Counted from the stretch's first letter, positions 17,466 to 27,556 are shown. The stretch: DNA of 64,000 nt from Pelistega europaea (GCF_013133775.1 NZ_JABGBO010000005.1:1-64000); one strand, 5' to 3'. Numbers and translations are program-made. Notes: generated from the sequence alone by a model not told the origin.

Positions 17466-19772
17466 ATGGGCTTAAAAAACGTTTCTTCTTCATTAATTCA
17501 TGCTTTACGTGAAAGCTCTCCTTTCCGACGTAAGCAGAAAGCCCCTAGTTCACCTGTGGCAACTGCACCCGAATTCAATAGCAGTGACATCCCCCCCTCT
17601 AAATCCGTTTCCCACTACAACTCCCCAGACGAACTTATCGCTCCATTGCTAGAGCAACTTAGAGCGTACTTACCTGCCCATGAAGTTAGTCAGGTACGTC
17701 AGGCGTTTTTGTTTGCAGAAAAAGCCCACACTGGTCAGATGCGTTCGAGTGGTGAACCATATATCACTCACCCTGTGGCGGTCACTGAAATCTGTGCGCA
17801 TTGGAAACTTGATGCCAATGCCTTGATGGCGGCACTTTTGCATGATGTTATCGAAGATCAAGATGTCAAAAAGTCTGAGATTGCGGAGCGTTTTAATGCC
17901 GATGTCGCTGACTTAGTAGACGGATTAACCAAACTAGAGAGAATCAAGTTTGCCAGTAAAGCAGAACAACAAGCAGAAAGTTTTCGTAAGATGTTATTGG
18001 CAACGGCAAAAGATGTTCGTGTTATTCTCATTAAATTAGCCGATCGTCTACACAATATGCGCACCCTTGGAGGGGTAGATGCGGCTAAAGCACGTCGTGT
18101 TTCTAGTGAGACACTGGATATTTATGCTCAGATTGCCAATCGTTTGGGTCTTAACAATCTGGTGCGTGAGTTTGAGGATTTAGCCTTTGAGGCCTACTAT
18201 CCCAACCGCTACAAAGTCTTAAAAAAAGCCCTCGAAAATGCTCATGGTAGCCGCCGTAATCTTTTTACCAAAATTACTGACAATATCCGTGCTGCATTAC
18301 CTGCCTATGGCATTGAGGGGAAACTTTCGAGTCGCGAAAAGACGCTTTACAGCATTCACAAAAAGATGAAAGAACAGCACAAGTCTTTCTCTGAGGTATT
18401 GGACATTTACGGTTTTAGAATTATCGTAAATACCCTTACTGAATGCTATATTGTGCTTGGTGTGTTACACCAACTTTACCGCCCTATTCCAGGCAAGTTC
18501 AAAGACTATATTGCCTTACCCAAAATTAACGGTTATCAGTCCCTACACACAACACTCGTTGGTCCCTATGGGGCACCGATTGAATTTCAAATCCGCACCA
18601 CCCACATGGATCATATTGCCGAAGAAGGTGTGGCTTCACATTGGCTCTATAAAACAGAAGACATGACGCTGAGTGATTTGCAAAAGCAGACACATCGCTG
18701 GTTACAGTCTTTACTTGATATTCAAAGCCAAACTGGAGACTCTTCTGAGTTTCTGGACAATGTCAAAGTTGACCTCTTCCCTGATGCGGTTTATGTACTC
18801 ACACCCAAAGGTAAGATTATTTCTCTACCTCGTGGTGCTACTCCCGTGGACTTTGCCTACTCTATCCATACCAAAATTGGTAACCATGCCGTGTCTGCCA
18901 TTATTAATGGTGAGGCAGCTCCACTTAAAACAACATTGGTGAGTGGTGACACTGTAGAAATCATCACCTCTGATAAAGCAGAGCCTAACCTTCAATGGCT
19001 TAATTTTGTGCGTACTGGTAAAGCTCGCTCAGAAATTCGCCACTATTTACGTACAGTCAACCTTGAAGAGTCAATTCGCTTTGGTGAAAAATTACTTCGC
19101 CAAGCCTTGCAAGACCTCAATATTCCTATGCCAGAGCGTGAGGATGAGCTCTGGGCCAAGATTGCTAAAGAGTCTGGTGCTAAAAATATTGATGAAATTC
19201 TTACTGATATTGGTCTAGGACGTCGTCTTGCTTCCGTTGTCGCTCGTCGCTTCCTCATTGGTTCTCCACTAATTGCGACCAGTGCCATGGATATTGATGA
19301 GATTAGTGCAGCTCATGCAAGTCAAATTCTCATTCAAGGCAATGAAGGGCAATCTGTCACTTTGTCTTCTTGCTGTTCACCCATCCCCGGTGACAACCTC
19401 ATCGCTGCTGTACGCCCAGGTTATGGTTTGATTGTCCATACTGATGATTGTCCTGTTGCTCTGGCTCAGCGTGCCAAGGAACCTGAGCGCTGGGTACCGG
19501 TAGGTTGGGATAAGGATTACAACAAGCACCTCAGCACTCGCTTATTACTCACCATTGAAAATGTGAAAGGTGTTATCGGTCGTATTGCCGCTCAAATTGC
19601 AAGTGCAGATGCGAATATCGTACAGCTTAATATGCCAAATGAATTATCAGAAATTGCAAATATCCAACTTACCGTGCAAGTTGAAGATCGCAAGCATCTA
19701 GCAGCAGTGATTCGTGCTATTCGCCAAGTTCCCCAACTTCGTAAGATTACACGCATAAAAGGCAATGTATAA
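17466..19772 (+). CDS. spoT: Bifunctional (p)ppGpp synthetase/hydrolase SpoT
   Basis: This 768-residue RSH enzyme makes and degrades (p)ppGpp. The hydrolase HD motif is intact (LLHDVIEDQD, His near residue 126). The synthetase core contains SREKTLYSIHKKM and DIYGFRIIV near residues 290-320, followed by KDYIALPKINGYQSLHTT. The TGS domain is near residues 437-500 (DLFPDAVYVLTPKG). A Cys-containing zinc-finger/RIS region (SCCSPIPGDNLIA) lies near 635, and a C-terminal ACT domain near 690-768. The first 55 residues form a Ser/Pro-rich extension typical of Burkholderiales SpoT. It begins 18 bases after rpoZ and ends 14 bases before mutM. Confidence 0.96.
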   Translation: MGLKNVSSSLIHALRESSPFRRKQKAPSSPVATAPEFNSSDIPPSKSVSHYNSPDELIAPLLEQLRAYLPAHEVSQVRQAFLFAEKAHTGQMRSSGEPYITHPVAVTEICAHWKLDANALMAALLHDVIEDQDVKKSEIAERFNADVADLVDGLTKLERIKFASKAEQQAESFRKMLLATAKDVRVILIKLADRLHNMRTLGGVDAAKARRVSSETLDIYAQIANRLGLNNLVREFEDLAFEAYYPNRYKVLKKALENAHGSRRNLFTKITDNIRAALPAYGIEGKLSSREKTLYSIHKKMKEQHKSFSEVLDIYGFRIIVNTLTECYIVLGVLHQLYRPIPGKFKDYIALPKINGYQSLHTTLVGPYGAPIEFQIRTTHMDHIAEEGVASHWLYKTEDMTLSDLQKQTHRWLQSLLDIQSQTGDSSEFLDNVKVDLFPDAVYVLTPKGKIISLPRGATPVDFAYSIHTKIGNHAVSAIINGEAAPLKTTLVSGDTVEIITSDKAEPNLQWLNFVRTGKARSEIRHYLRTVNLEESIRFGEKLLRQALQDLNIPMPEREDELWAKIAKESGAKNIDEILTDIGLGRRLASVVARRFLIGSPLIATSAMDIDEISAAHASQILIQGNEGQSVTLSSCCSPIPGDNLIAAVRPGYGLIVHTDDCPVALAQRAKEPERWVPVGWDKDYNKHLSTRLLLTIENVKGVIGRIAAQIASADANIVQLNMPNELSEIANIQLTVQVEDRKHLAAVIRAIRQVPQLRKITRIKGNV

Positions 19773-19786
19773 GGGGTATGTAAACC

Positions 19787-20731
19787 ATGCCTGAGCTTCC
19801 TGAAGTCGAAACCACTCTGCGTGGTATTGCTCCCTACATCACACATCAAGTGGTGAGTCGAATCATTGTTCGCCAACCCCAACTACGCTGGACAATACCA
19901 GAGGATATAGCCACCCAACTACAAGGGCAAATGATTATACACTGCCAACGTCGTGCCAAATATATGCTGTTGCAGTGTCCCAAGGGCACTCTATTAATTC
20001 ATTTAGGAATGTCTGGTAGCCTACGTATTTTTCGTGAACAGGCACCAAAGCCTGATAAACACGATCATGTAGATATTCTTTTCAAAAATGGTACAGTACT
20101 TCGCTATCATGATCCAAGACGCTTTGGTGCTATTTTGTGGTTTAAAAGCACTGTTTCCGCTACCTCATCTTCTCTCATCAACACCATCCCCAAAAATGAT
20201 ACTGATATTTCAAACAACAGTTCAAGAGCAGCAAGCACGATAACCAACGACAAAGCCATCAATGGCAAAGATGAAACGCTCTCTCATATTCCCCTGCTCG
20301 CTCATTTGGGACCAGAGCCTTTAGAACCTGAATTTACAGGGGAATATCTGTATAAAGCACTCAAAACTCAATCCAGAGCCATTAAACTTGCCATTATGGA
20401 TAATACCGTTGTCGTTGGAGTAGGCAATATCTATGCCAATGAGAGTCTATTCCTTGCTGGTATCCTCCCTACTCGTACAGCTAAATCTTTGCGAAAAAAA
20501 GATTGTGAAAACCTTGTTGCCATGATCAAAAAAGTCCTTTTGCGTGCTATTGAGGTGGGAGGAAGTACACTAAGAGATTTTGTGGATAGTGAGGGTAAAA
20601 GCGGTTATTTCCAACAAGAGTACCATGTGTACGGGCGAGATGGAGAGCCCTGTAAAGTCTGCACAACCCCCATCAAAAAAACCGTGATTGGACAAAGAGG
20701 AACTTTTTTCTGTCCGAAATGTCAGAAATAA
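19787..20731 (+). CDS. mutM: Formamidopyrimidine-DNA glycosylase with an internal insertion
   Basis: MutM removes 8-oxoguanine and ring-opened purines from DNA and cuts the abasic site. The catalytic N-terminus PELPEVETT is intact, as are the helix-two-turn-helix ([15 protein letters not shown] near residues 205-220) and the C-terminal zinc finger (CKVC, then CPKC). It has 314 residues, against about 270-275 usually. The excess is a Ser/Asn/Thr-rich insertion of about 42 residues (20149-20280 in the DNA). It lies between the [10 protein letters not shown] strand and LAHLGPEPL, the linker between the two domains. Catalytic residues are unaffected. Translation may be coupled to spoT, 14 bases upstream. 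Confidence 0.94.
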   Translation: MPELPEVETTLRGIAPYITHQVVSRIIVRQPQLRWTIPEDIATQLQGQMIIHCQRRAKYMLLQCPKGTLLIHLGMSGSLRIFREQAPKPDKHDHVDILFKNGTVLRYHDPRRFGAILWFKSTVSATSSSLINTIPKNDTDISNNSSRAASTITNDKAINGKDETLSHIPLLAHLGPEPLEPEFTGEYLYKALKTQSRAIKLAIMDNTVVVGVGNIYANESLFLAGILPTRTAKSLRKKDCENLVAMIKKVLLRAIEVGGSTLRDFVDSEGKSGYFQQEYHVYGRDGEPCKVCTTPIKKTVIGQRGTFFCPKCQK

Positions 20732-20829
20732 GTATCAACAAAATAACTTGAACATCACTTACACAACAAACTCTAGTTCTCTCGTCTCTGCAAAGCGAAT
20801 ATACCTACTATTGTGGAGAAAAAAGTAAG

Positions 20830-20882
20830 GATATAACTAGACACAAAAACTTCCTTTAGGACGTTTTTGGGCTTGTTATATC
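20830..20882 (+). terminator. Nested hairpin after mutM, possible terminator or structured RNA
   Basis: Outer arms GATATAAC (20830-20837) and GTTATATC (20875-20882) enclose an inner stem AAAAAC (20845-20850)/GTTTTT (20863-20868). The inner stem carries a TCC-ttta-GGA tip. The T-tract in the inner 3' arm could terminate mutM transcription. Confidence 0.4.
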
Positions 20883-20986
20883 TGAGAACCTCTGGCTCGA
20901 AGTGGAATAAGAATGATGAAACCAGCACCTCATCGTCCTTATTGTCCTATTGCGACTAAGTGATAATGCTTACTAGTAATAGACAG

Positions 20987-21039
20987 CTCTCAAAGTGAGA
21001 GAACCAGTCCCACCATGGTGGGACTAGCAGAAATGCTAG
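20987..21039. ncRNA. Three adjacent hairpins, possible structured RNA (unassigned)
   Basis: CTCTCA-aag-TGAGAG (20987-21001) is followed by a perfect 20-base palindrome centred on CCATGG (21006-21025). CTAGC-agaaat-GCTAG (21024-21039) comes next and shares two bases with the palindrome. I do not recognise a known RNA family or IS end. The spacing suggests a folded transcript, or the end of a vanished mobile element. Confidence 0.3.
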
Positions 21040-21189
21040 CCAAACTCCTTATCCCTTAAGCTAATGAAGCTACTGCTAAAAGTCACTAACTATTAGCAAT
21101 ATACCAACCATCACCAGTAAACTACTGCGGGTCTTAAACAAGCTAAAATCATTGCACGCCTTTGTGCTTAAAGAAATAGGAAATAGTTC

Positions 21190-21224
21190 TTGTTAAGCAA
21201 TAATATTTCAATTAAAATTGAAAT
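21190..21224 (+). promoter_or_regulatory. ars operon promoter with palindromic ArsR operator
   Basis: A -35 TTGTTA (21190-21195) and a -10 TAAAAT (21213-21218) have a 17-base spacer. A palindrome with two perfect 9-bp arms, ATTTCAATT and AATTGAAAT (21205-21224), covers the spacer and -10. This is where an ArsR dimer would repress until arsenite binds. Confidence 0.7.
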
Positions 21225-21251
21225 GTTAGAATCATTATCATTTTCTAGATC

Positions 21252-21587
21252 ATGACCGAACAACAAGCTAGTCGACTTTTTGAAAGCCTTTCCTCTCCCA
21301 TTCGTTTAAAACTCTTTTTGCAGCTTACCACAGCAGGAACCAAGGGCATTGTCGCTGGAGATTTAGCGAAAACACTTGATTTGCGTCCAAATAATCTCTC
21401 TTTTCATCTGAACTCACTCAGTAAAGCGGGACTTATTTTTAGCCAAACTGAAGGAAGATTTATCCGATACTTTGCCAATTTAGACCTCATGACAGAGTTC
21501 ATACAGTTTCTCACACAAAATTGTTGCAAAGAGGATAAAAACTCTATCCCTTGCTGCGCTTTTTATGCGCCTAAGGAAGAATGCTAA
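21252..21587 (+). CDS. arsR: ArsR/SmtB-family arsenic-responsive repressor
   Basis: This 111-residue winged-helix repressor has a DNA-binding region that reads LDLRPNNLSFHLNSLSKAGLI near residues 45-65. It lacks the ELCVCDL cysteine motif of E. coli ArsR. Instead it has a C-terminal cysteine set, NCC near residue 93 and PCC near 103, plus a final Cys. This resembles the Acidithiobacillus-type ArsR, in which As(III) is bound by C-terminal cysteines. It leads an arsR-arsC-acr3 operon and should repress it through the palindrome at 21205-21224. Confidence 0.9.
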   Translation: MTEQQASRLFESLSSPIRLKLFLQLTTAGTKGIVAGDLAKTLDLRPNNLSFHLNSLSKAGLIFSQTEGRFIRYFANLDLMTEFIQFLTQNCCKEDKNSIPCCAFYAPKEEC

Positions 21588-21668
21588 TCTTCATCCAGCC
21601 TAACCCTTAGATTTTTATTTATACATAACAGAAGATTTATTTCTTGTTTTTATTTCAATAGAATTTGA

Positions 21669-22109
21669 ATGATGATGAATAAAGTCACTATCTATCACAA
21701 CCCACAGTGCGGCACCTCTCGAAATACACTCGCCCTCATCCGCCATGCCGGTATTGAACCAGAGGTCGTCCTATACTTAGAAACACCCCCAGATGCGATA
21801 ACCTTAAATACATTGCTACAACAAATGAATGTTACCGCAAGAGACGTTCTCCGAACCAATGTCGAACCATATCAAACACTCAACCTTGCCAATCGCCATC
21901 TTAGTGATAAAGAACTTATCCAACTTATGGTTGCGCACCCTCTTCTTATTAACCGTCCTATTGTGGTAACAAATAAAGGAACAAAACTTTGTCGCCCATC
22001 CGAGACAGTATTGGAGCTACTCCCTCCTATGCCTCCTAAGGTTTTTTTTAAAGAAGACGGTGAACAGGTCTTAAATGAGTACGGACACCTCATCACCCAT
22101 CAACGTTAA
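21669..22109 (+). CDS. arsC: Glutaredoxin-dependent arsenate reductase
   Basis: ArsC reduces arsenate to arsenite, the form exported by Acr3. The protein has 146 residues, as expected for the ArsC/Spx fold. The catalytic Cys lies in NPQCGTSRN near residue 15. The arginine-bearing segment LINRPIVVTNKGTKLCRP lies near residue 97. The start is one of three consecutive in-frame Met codons at 21669-21677 (ATGATGATGAAT). It is 81 bases after arsR and 90 bases before acr3, on the same strand. Confidence 0.94.
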   Translation: MMMNKVTIYHNPQCGTSRNTLALIRHAGIEPEVVLYLETPPDAITLNTLLQQMNVTARDVLRTNVEPYQTLNLANRHLSDKELIQLMVAHPLLINRPIVVTNKGTKLCRPSETVLELLPPMPPKVFFKEDGEQVLNEYGHLITHQR

Positions 22110-22199
22110 CAGGACAACTGTTACTTGCACCAGTCACTAGACATTTTTGTCAAATAACCTTCATTAGCAACAATCAACATTATTATCAGGAATTTTAAA

Positions 22200-23207
22200 A
22201 TGGGAATTTTTGAACGTTTTCTCAGCATTTGGGTAGCACTTGCTATCGTCACTGGCGTATTATTAGGTTGGCTCATGCCAAATGCTTTTCAATGGCTGGC
22301 AGGTTTTGAATTTGCTCATGTCAATCTGGTTGTTGCTATCCTCATCTGGCTTATGATTTATCCCATGATGATTCAAATTGACTGGAGTTCCCTCAAGCAA
22401 GTCGGACAAAAGCCCAAAGGACTGTTGCTTACCCTTGTCATCAACTGGTTAATCAAACCTTTTACCATGGCACTCGTTGCTTGGTTCTTCTTTCATTATC
22501 TGCTTAAAGATTACGTCAATTCGCAAACCGCCCAAGAATATATTGCCGGTATGATTTTATTAGGTGCTGCACCTTGCACTGCCATGGTATTTGTATGGAG
22601 TCAACTCGTTAAGGGAGATCCTAATTACACATTAGTACAGGTCTCTGTCAATGACATCATCATGCTAGTAGCCTTTACACCTATTGTTGGATTTTTATTA
22701 GGGGTTAACCAAGTCAGCATTCCCTGGGAAACACTTATTCTATCCACGGTGTTATATGTATTGCTCCCTCTGTTGGCTGGCGTTCTAACACGCACATGGC
22801 TTTTGCGCCACTATCAAACTACTACCCTTTTTGTCACTCAATTAAAACCTTTTTCGATTGCTGGCCTAATCCTCACTGTGCTCTTACTCTTTGGTCTACA
22901 AGCCCAAACCGTCATCAGCAACCCTATCCACATTATCCTTATCGCCATCCCTTTACTCATTCAAACGTATGGCATTTTCTTTTTAGGCAGAGGCCTATCA
23001 AAACTGCTAAGACTACCTCCTAACATTGCAGGCCCTGCTTGTCTGATTGGCACATCTAACTTTTTTGAGCTTGCCGTGGCGGTGGCGATTTCTCTATTTG
23101 GATTACACTCAGGCGCTGCACTGGCAACTGTGGTTGGTGTACTAGTAGAAGTGCCTGTGATGCTCTCTTTGGTTGCGTGGATTAATAAATTTGATAGTAA
23201 AGTATAA
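22200..23207 (+). CDS. acr3: Arsenite efflux permease, ACR3 type
   Basis: This 335-residue inner-membrane protein with about ten hydrophobic helices is of the ACR3/BASS family, not the larger ArsB. Family markers are [15 protein letters not shown] near residue 48, and [19 protein letters not shown] near 118, which contains the essential Cys. [19 protein letters not shown] lies near residue 282. It exports arsenite produced by ArsC. It is the last gene of the ars operon. A bidirectional terminator lies 75 bases downstream. Confidence 0.94.
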   Translation: MGIFERFLSIWVALAIVTGVLLGWLMPNAFQWLAGFEFAHVNLVVAILIWLMIYPMMIQIDWSSLKQVGQKPKGLLLTLVINWLIKPFTMALVAWFFFHYLLKDYVNSQTAQEYIAGMILLGAAPCTAMVFVWSQLVKGDPNYTLVQVSVNDIIMLVAFTPIVGFLLGVNQVSIPWETLILSTVLYVLLPLLAGVLTRTWLLRHYQTTTLFVTQLKPFSIAGLILTVLLLFGLQAQTVISNPIHIILIAIPLLIQTYGIFFLGRGLSKLLRLPPNIAGPACLIGTSNFFELAVAVAISLFGLHSGAALATVVGVLVEVPVMLSLVAWINKFDSKV

Positions 23208-23281
23208 TTCCTATAGATATATTCTTTTTTATTAAAAACCATACAAGCATCGCTACCTAGGAAAACAAAGCACAATAAACA

Positions 23282-23313
23282 AAATCCCTTGCTTACATCA
23301 GTAAACAAGGGAT
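23282..23313. terminator. Bidirectional terminator between acr3 and rpoD
   Basis: AATCCCTTG (23282-23290) pairs with CAAGGGATT (23305-23313) and extends into TTAC-atca-GTAA. T-rich tails occur on both strands, so it can end both the ars operon and the convergent rpsU-dnaG-rpoD transcript. Confidence 0.8.
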
Positions 23314-23444
23314 TCTTTCTAGCGATGGGCTGTCGACACCTCATCAGATAAGTATTTAAACTTTTGCTACGTATTGAGACACACCAGCACCAAATAACGC
23401 TCTCCCTATAGCTTGGCTGAGCATCGTTTGGCACTTTCAAACAC

Positions 23445-25583
23445 CTAGTTATTCTCCAAAAAGCTCTTTAACTTATCCGCACGGCTTGGGTGACGCAATT
23501 TACGCAACGCTTTTGCCTCAATTTGGCGGATACGCTCACGCGTTACATCGAATTGCTTACCCACTTCTTCAAGTGTTTGGTCTGAACTCATACCAATACC
23601 GAAACGCATACGTAATACCTTGCCCTCGCGTTGCGTTAGTGAGTTAATCACTTCCTCAAACACTTCACTCATAGAGCGCTGAAGTGCTGAATCAGCAGGA
23701 GCTAATGTGTTTGCATCCTCGATAAAATCGCCTAAGTGCGAATCATCATCATCCCCAATGGGTGTCTCCATAGAAATAGGATCTTTGGCGATTTTCATGA
23801 TTTTACGTACCTTCTCGACTGGCATATCCATCTTCTGAGCTAATGTCGCAGAATCTGGTTCAACCCCAGTCTCTTGGAGAATTTGACGATTAATGCGGTT
23901 CATCTTATTGATTGTCTCAATCATATGAACTGGAATACGAATCGTACGTGCTTGGTCGGCAATAGAACGTGTAATCGCCTGACGAATCCACCATGTTGCA
24001 TAAGTCGAGAACTTATAGCCACGGCGATACTCAAACTTATCTACCGCTTTCATAAGACCAATATTACCCTCTTGAATCAAGTCCAGGAATTGCAATCCAC
24101 GGTTGGTGTATTTCTTGGCAATCGAAATCACTAAACGCAAGTTGGCTTCAATCATCTCACGTTTGGCTTTCTTCGCCTTGGCTTCACCATTTACCATGCG
24201 TTTATTCACATCTTTCAAGTCTTGAATAGGGAGAATCACCTCTTTTTCAAGCTCAATGAATTTTTGCTGAATTTCGTGAATATCGGGAATGAAACGTTGT
24301 AGTTTCTCTGCATAAGGAGCCCCTGAAGCAATCTCTTGATTAGCCCACTCCAAGTTGGTCTCATTACCAGGGAATACTGCAATAAAGTGTGCACGAGGCA
24401 TATCTACGCGATCTACGCAAACCGACAACATTTGACGCTCTAGCGAGCGCACTTGTTCAACTTGTGCACGCAATGTATCAGCCAAACGCTCAACAATCTT
24501 GGCAGTAAAACGAACCCCCATCAATTCATCATAAATCACTTGATGGGCTTTTTCATACGCCTTAGATTTATAATTACCGCTTTCGCATTCCGCTTTCATT
24601 TTCTTGAAGGCTTTTTCAACAATATCGAATTTAGCCAATGCTTGCTCATGTAGCATCTCGATTTGCTTGCTACTCATCGCACCTGATGGGCTATCATCTG
24701 ACTCATCATCCATAGACACGCCAGATCCTGCGTAATCCTCACCATCCTCAGAAATCAGACCATCAACAACCTCATCAATCTGTGCTTGACCATCACGCAC
24801 GCGTTGGATATGTTTAAGGATTTCTTCTACAGTGGTAGGAGAACCTGCGATTGCCATCACCATCGCTTTAAGACCATCTTCGATACGTTTGGCAATTTCA
24901 ATCTCACCATCACGCGTCAACAATTCAACTGACCCCATTTCACGCATATACATACGCACAGGGTCTGTCGTGCGACCAAACTCTGAGTCCACTGTAGTTA
25001 ACGCGGCTTCTGCCTCTTCTTCTACGTCATCATCACTAATAGGTGTAGTATCAGTAAGAATCAAATCTTCGGCTGCAGGTGCCTGATCATAGACTGGAAT
25101 ACCCATTTCACTAAAGGTACTCACAATACTATCAAGCGCATCAGCATCGACTAAATCATCAGAAAGCGAGTCGTTAATCTCAGCAAAAGTCAAATAGCCA
25201 CGATCTTTACCCTGCTTAATCAGTTGTTTCATCTGCAAGCGACGAGCCTCGATTTGCTCTGGAGTACTTGCTGCACGCCCAGCCACATCGGCGCCACGAC
25301 GTTTGCCGCGCCCTTTGACATCGGCAAAGTCAATATCTACACTATCATCATCAACACCGTCATCATCAAAATCTAAATCATCTGCAGGTGCTGAAGACTT
25401 AGGACGTCCAGGCGATTTCTTGCCTTTGGGTGCTTCATCAAAATCGTCTAAATCGTCAAAATCATCGAAATCGTCAAGCACCTCTTTGGCAGCTTTCTGA
25501 GTGCTCTTCTTGGTGATAGTCTTAGTGCTTTTATCCGTCTTTGTTTTTTTACTGGTCTTCTTGGTGGCAGTATCTTTAGCCAT
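23445..25583 (-). CDS. rpoD: RNA polymerase primary sigma factor (sigma-70)
   Basis: This 712-residue housekeeping sigma factor has a Lys/Thr-rich N-terminus, followed by an unusual acidic run of repeated DDFDDLDDF near residues 35-50. Region 1.2 begins near [13 protein letters not shown] (residue 204). The non-conserved region follows. Regions 2.1-2.4 include [20 protein letters not shown] and [17 protein letters not shown] near residues 480-540. Region 4.2 is [20 protein letters not shown] near residue 672. It is the last gene of the rpsU-dnaG-rpoD macromolecular-synthesis operon. A gap of 80 bases to dnaG may hold its own promoter. Confidence 0.98.
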   Translation of the reverse strand: MAKDTATKKTSKKTKTDKSTKTITKKSTQKAAKEVLDDFDDFDDLDDFDEAPKGKKSPGRPKSSAPADDLDFDDDGVDDDSVDIDFADVKGRGKRRGADVAGRAASTPEQIEARRLQMKQLIKQGKDRGYLTFAEINDSLSDDLVDADALDSIVSTFSEMGIPVYDQAPAAEDLILTDTTPISDDDVEEEAEAALTTVDSEFGRTTDPVRMYMREMGSVELLTRDGEIEIAKRIEDGLKAMVMAIAGSPTTVEEILKHIQRVRDGQAQIDEVVDGLISEDGEDYAGSGVSMDDESDDSPSGAMSSKQIEMLHEQALAKFDIVEKAFKKMKAECESGNYKSKAYEKAHQVIYDELMGVRFTAKIVERLADTLRAQVEQVRSLERQMLSVCVDRVDMPRAHFIAVFPGNETNLEWANQEIASGAPYAEKLQRFIPDIHEIQQKFIELEKEVILPIQDLKDVNKRMVNGEAKAKKAKREMIEANLRLVISIAKKYTNRGLQFLDLIQEGNIGLMKAVDKFEYRRGYKFSTYATWWIRQAITRSIADQARTIRIPVHMIETINKMNRINRQILQETGVEPDSATLAQKMDMPVEKVRKIMKIAKDPISMETPIGDDDDSHLGDFIEDANTLAPADSALQRSMSEVFEEVINSLTQREGKVLRMRFGIGMSSDQTLEEVGKQFDVTRERIRQIEAKALRKLRHPSRADKLKSFLENN

Positions 25584-25663
25584 ACTTTCCTCACTATTTT
25601 TAGCGATTGATGTTTCTTACTTAAAAATAAAGGGCAATCTGCTATTATACATCTTTCACAACA

Positions 25664-27550
25664 CTAATTGTTTGCTTTCATAAGATTTTTTAAGCGCATA
25701 TACAACTGACGATAACGCTGGTCACTGGCCTCATCACGAGGACTCTCTGACAATTCTTTCATCGCTTGTTTTAATAGCTCGATTTCTACTTTATTCATCA
25801 TCCCCAGCCATTCTGCTTGGGGGTTTGACAACTCTTCATCATGCAAAGAATCCTTTTCTACTGACATGACAACTCGTTGAACTTCCTCGTTTTCAGCAAG
25901 ATAAGGCTGTATTAACCCTAGCACGGCCGTACCCTTGGCCATACATATTGCCAAAAACTGAGCTACAAGTTCATAATGGGGGTGTTTATTCAACATTTCA
26001 AGCTGTCTTTCCGTAACACTACTTAAGACATCAGGGTGATTAATCAGCAAACGAATAATTTTAACCGCCAATGGATCTACTACACGTGTTGCTGCTAGTG
26101 CCTGATTTCGTTGAGAAAACCACGGTTTGTTAGGACGCACAACAGTCTTTTCAACCACAGGAGCCTTGCTCACCCTATGAGCAGTAGGCACTGATAGTAC
26201 AGCCCCTCTAGTAGCAATACTATGACGAGCTTCTTGTGAATGTTGTTGGCTTTCAATAAAATTAGCTAGATTCTGTTTTAGCTCTTCGTGAGTTAACGAT
26301 AATAGCTTGGCAATATCTTTTTCGATTTGCAAGCGTATCATCGTGTTGGTCGGAATCTGTACCAACATAGCACGGATTTCATGTAGACAAGCCGCTCTTC
26401 CCTCTGCTTCTTGCAATGCATAGTTTTCTTTAAGCTCTTCAATCAAAAAAGTCGATAAAGGCAAAGACTGCTGGACTTGTTCTCGAAAAGCATCTTGTCC
26501 AAACTCGCGTACATAGGTATCTGGGTCATGCTCCTCTGGCAAAAACAAAAATCGCATAGACACATCATCACGTAGTAAAGGCAAACAAATATTCAATGCT
26601 TTCCATGCTGCCCTGCGACCAGCCAAGTCCCCATCAAAACTAAAAACAATTTTATGGGTAATCCGCATGAGCTTAGTAATATGCTCTGAGGACGTTGCTG
26701 TACCTAGTGTTGCTACTGCATTCTCAAGACCCAACTGGGCTAAACCGACCACATCCATATAGCCTTCAACCACAAGTACAAAGCCCTCTCTATGAATACC
26801 TGTACGATTTTCAAAAAGACCGTAGAGTTCAGAGCCCTTATGGAAAATGGCTGTTTCAGGAGAGTTTAAATACTTAGGGTGGCCACTACCAATAATACGC
26901 CCACCAAAGCCAATTATTTTGCCACGAGCATTGTAGATAGGAAAGGTAATACGTTCACGAAAGCGGTCATACTTACGCAAATCTTCGCTCTCTATGACAA
27001 GCCCTGCATCTACCAAGTTAGGGTCATCATAATTCTCAAAAACTTGCTTTAACGCTTGTCGCTCATAGCCTGTCCACCCCAGCCCAAACTTCAAAGCAGT
27101 CTTACCGTCAAGCCCACGACTTTTAAGATAGTCAATCGCCACTGGAGCATTACGTAATTGCTTTTGGTAAAAATGCTGTGCACGCTCCAAACACTCATGC
27201 AATGCATCACTTTTAGTCTTTTGCGCTTTTTCATAAGCGACTTCTTGTGCAGAGCGCTGTCTTTCGGGTACTTGTAAGCCTACTCGACTTGCTAAAGTTT
27301 TCACTGCTTCAGGGAACGTCATCCCTAGGTGCTTCATCAAAAAATCAATAGCAGTACCACTTTGGCCACAACTAAAGCAATGAAAAAATTGTTTTTGGGG
27401 ACTTACAGAAAAGGAAGGAGTTTTTTCGTTGTGAAAGGGACAAAGCCCAAACAGGTTTGTCCCACTTTTCTTGAGCTGTACATACTGCCCAACCACGTCT
27501 TCAACATTGACGCGGTTAAGCACGTCCTGAATAAAAGATTCAGGAATCAT
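25664..27550 (-). CDS. dnaG: DNA primase
   Basis: This 628-residue primase makes RNA primers at the replication fork. An N-terminal zinc-binding domain is visible (CPFHNEKTPSFSV, then HCFSCG, residues about 37-65). The TOPRIM core includes VLVVEGYMDVVGLAQLG near 259 and SFDGDLAGRRAAWKAL near 305. A C-terminal DnaB-binding helicase-interaction domain occupies roughly the last 150 residues. The length is slightly over E. coli DnaG (581). It begins six bases after rpsU, as in the classical operon. Confidence 0.97.
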   Translation of the reverse strand: MIPESFIQDVLNRVNVEDVVGQYVQLKKSGTNLFGLCPFHNEKTPSFSVSPQKQFFHCFSCGQSGTAIDFLMKHLGMTFPEAVKTLASRVGLQVPERQRSAQEVAYEKAQKTKSDALHECLERAQHFYQKQLRNAPVAIDYLKSRGLDGKTALKFGLGWTGYERQALKQVFENYDDPNLVDAGLVIESEDLRKYDRFRERITFPIYNARGKIIGFGGRIIGSGHPKYLNSPETAIFHKGSELYGLFENRTGIHREGFVLVVEGYMDVVGLAQLGLENAVATLGTATSSEHITKLMRITHKIVFSFDGDLAGRRAAWKALNICLPLLRDDVSMRFLFLPEEHDPDTYVREFGQDAFREQVQQSLPLSTFLIEELKENYALQEAEGRAACLHEIRAMLVQIPTNTMIRLQIEKDIAKLLSLTHEELKQNLANFIESQQHSQEARHSIATRGAVLSVPTAHRVSKAPVVEKTVVRPNKPWFSQRNQALAATRVVDPLAVKIIRLLINHPDVLSSVTERQLEMLNKHPHYELVAQFLAICMAKGTAVLGLIQPYLAENEEVQRVVMSVEKDSLHDEELSNPQAEWLGMMNKVEIELLKQAMKELSESPRDEASDQRYRQLYMRLKNLMKANN

Positions 27551-27556
27551 AAAAAA

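Larger units (their letters stand above)
20732..21189. other. Gene-free, hairpin-rich interval between mutM and arsR
   Basis: No protein frame is convincing here. The longest candidate is a 16-codon frame at 20913-20963. The interval instead contains a nested 53-base hairpin (20830-20882) and three adjacent hairpins at 20987-21039, described separately. A weak 6-bp pairing GCTAAT/ATTAGC spans 21060-21097. Confidence 0.5.

Noticed and set aside
20913-20963. 16-codon frame MMKPAPHRPYCPIATK in the hairpin-rich gap
   Set aside because: It has no clear ribosome site, no recognisable motif and a length within chance expectation.
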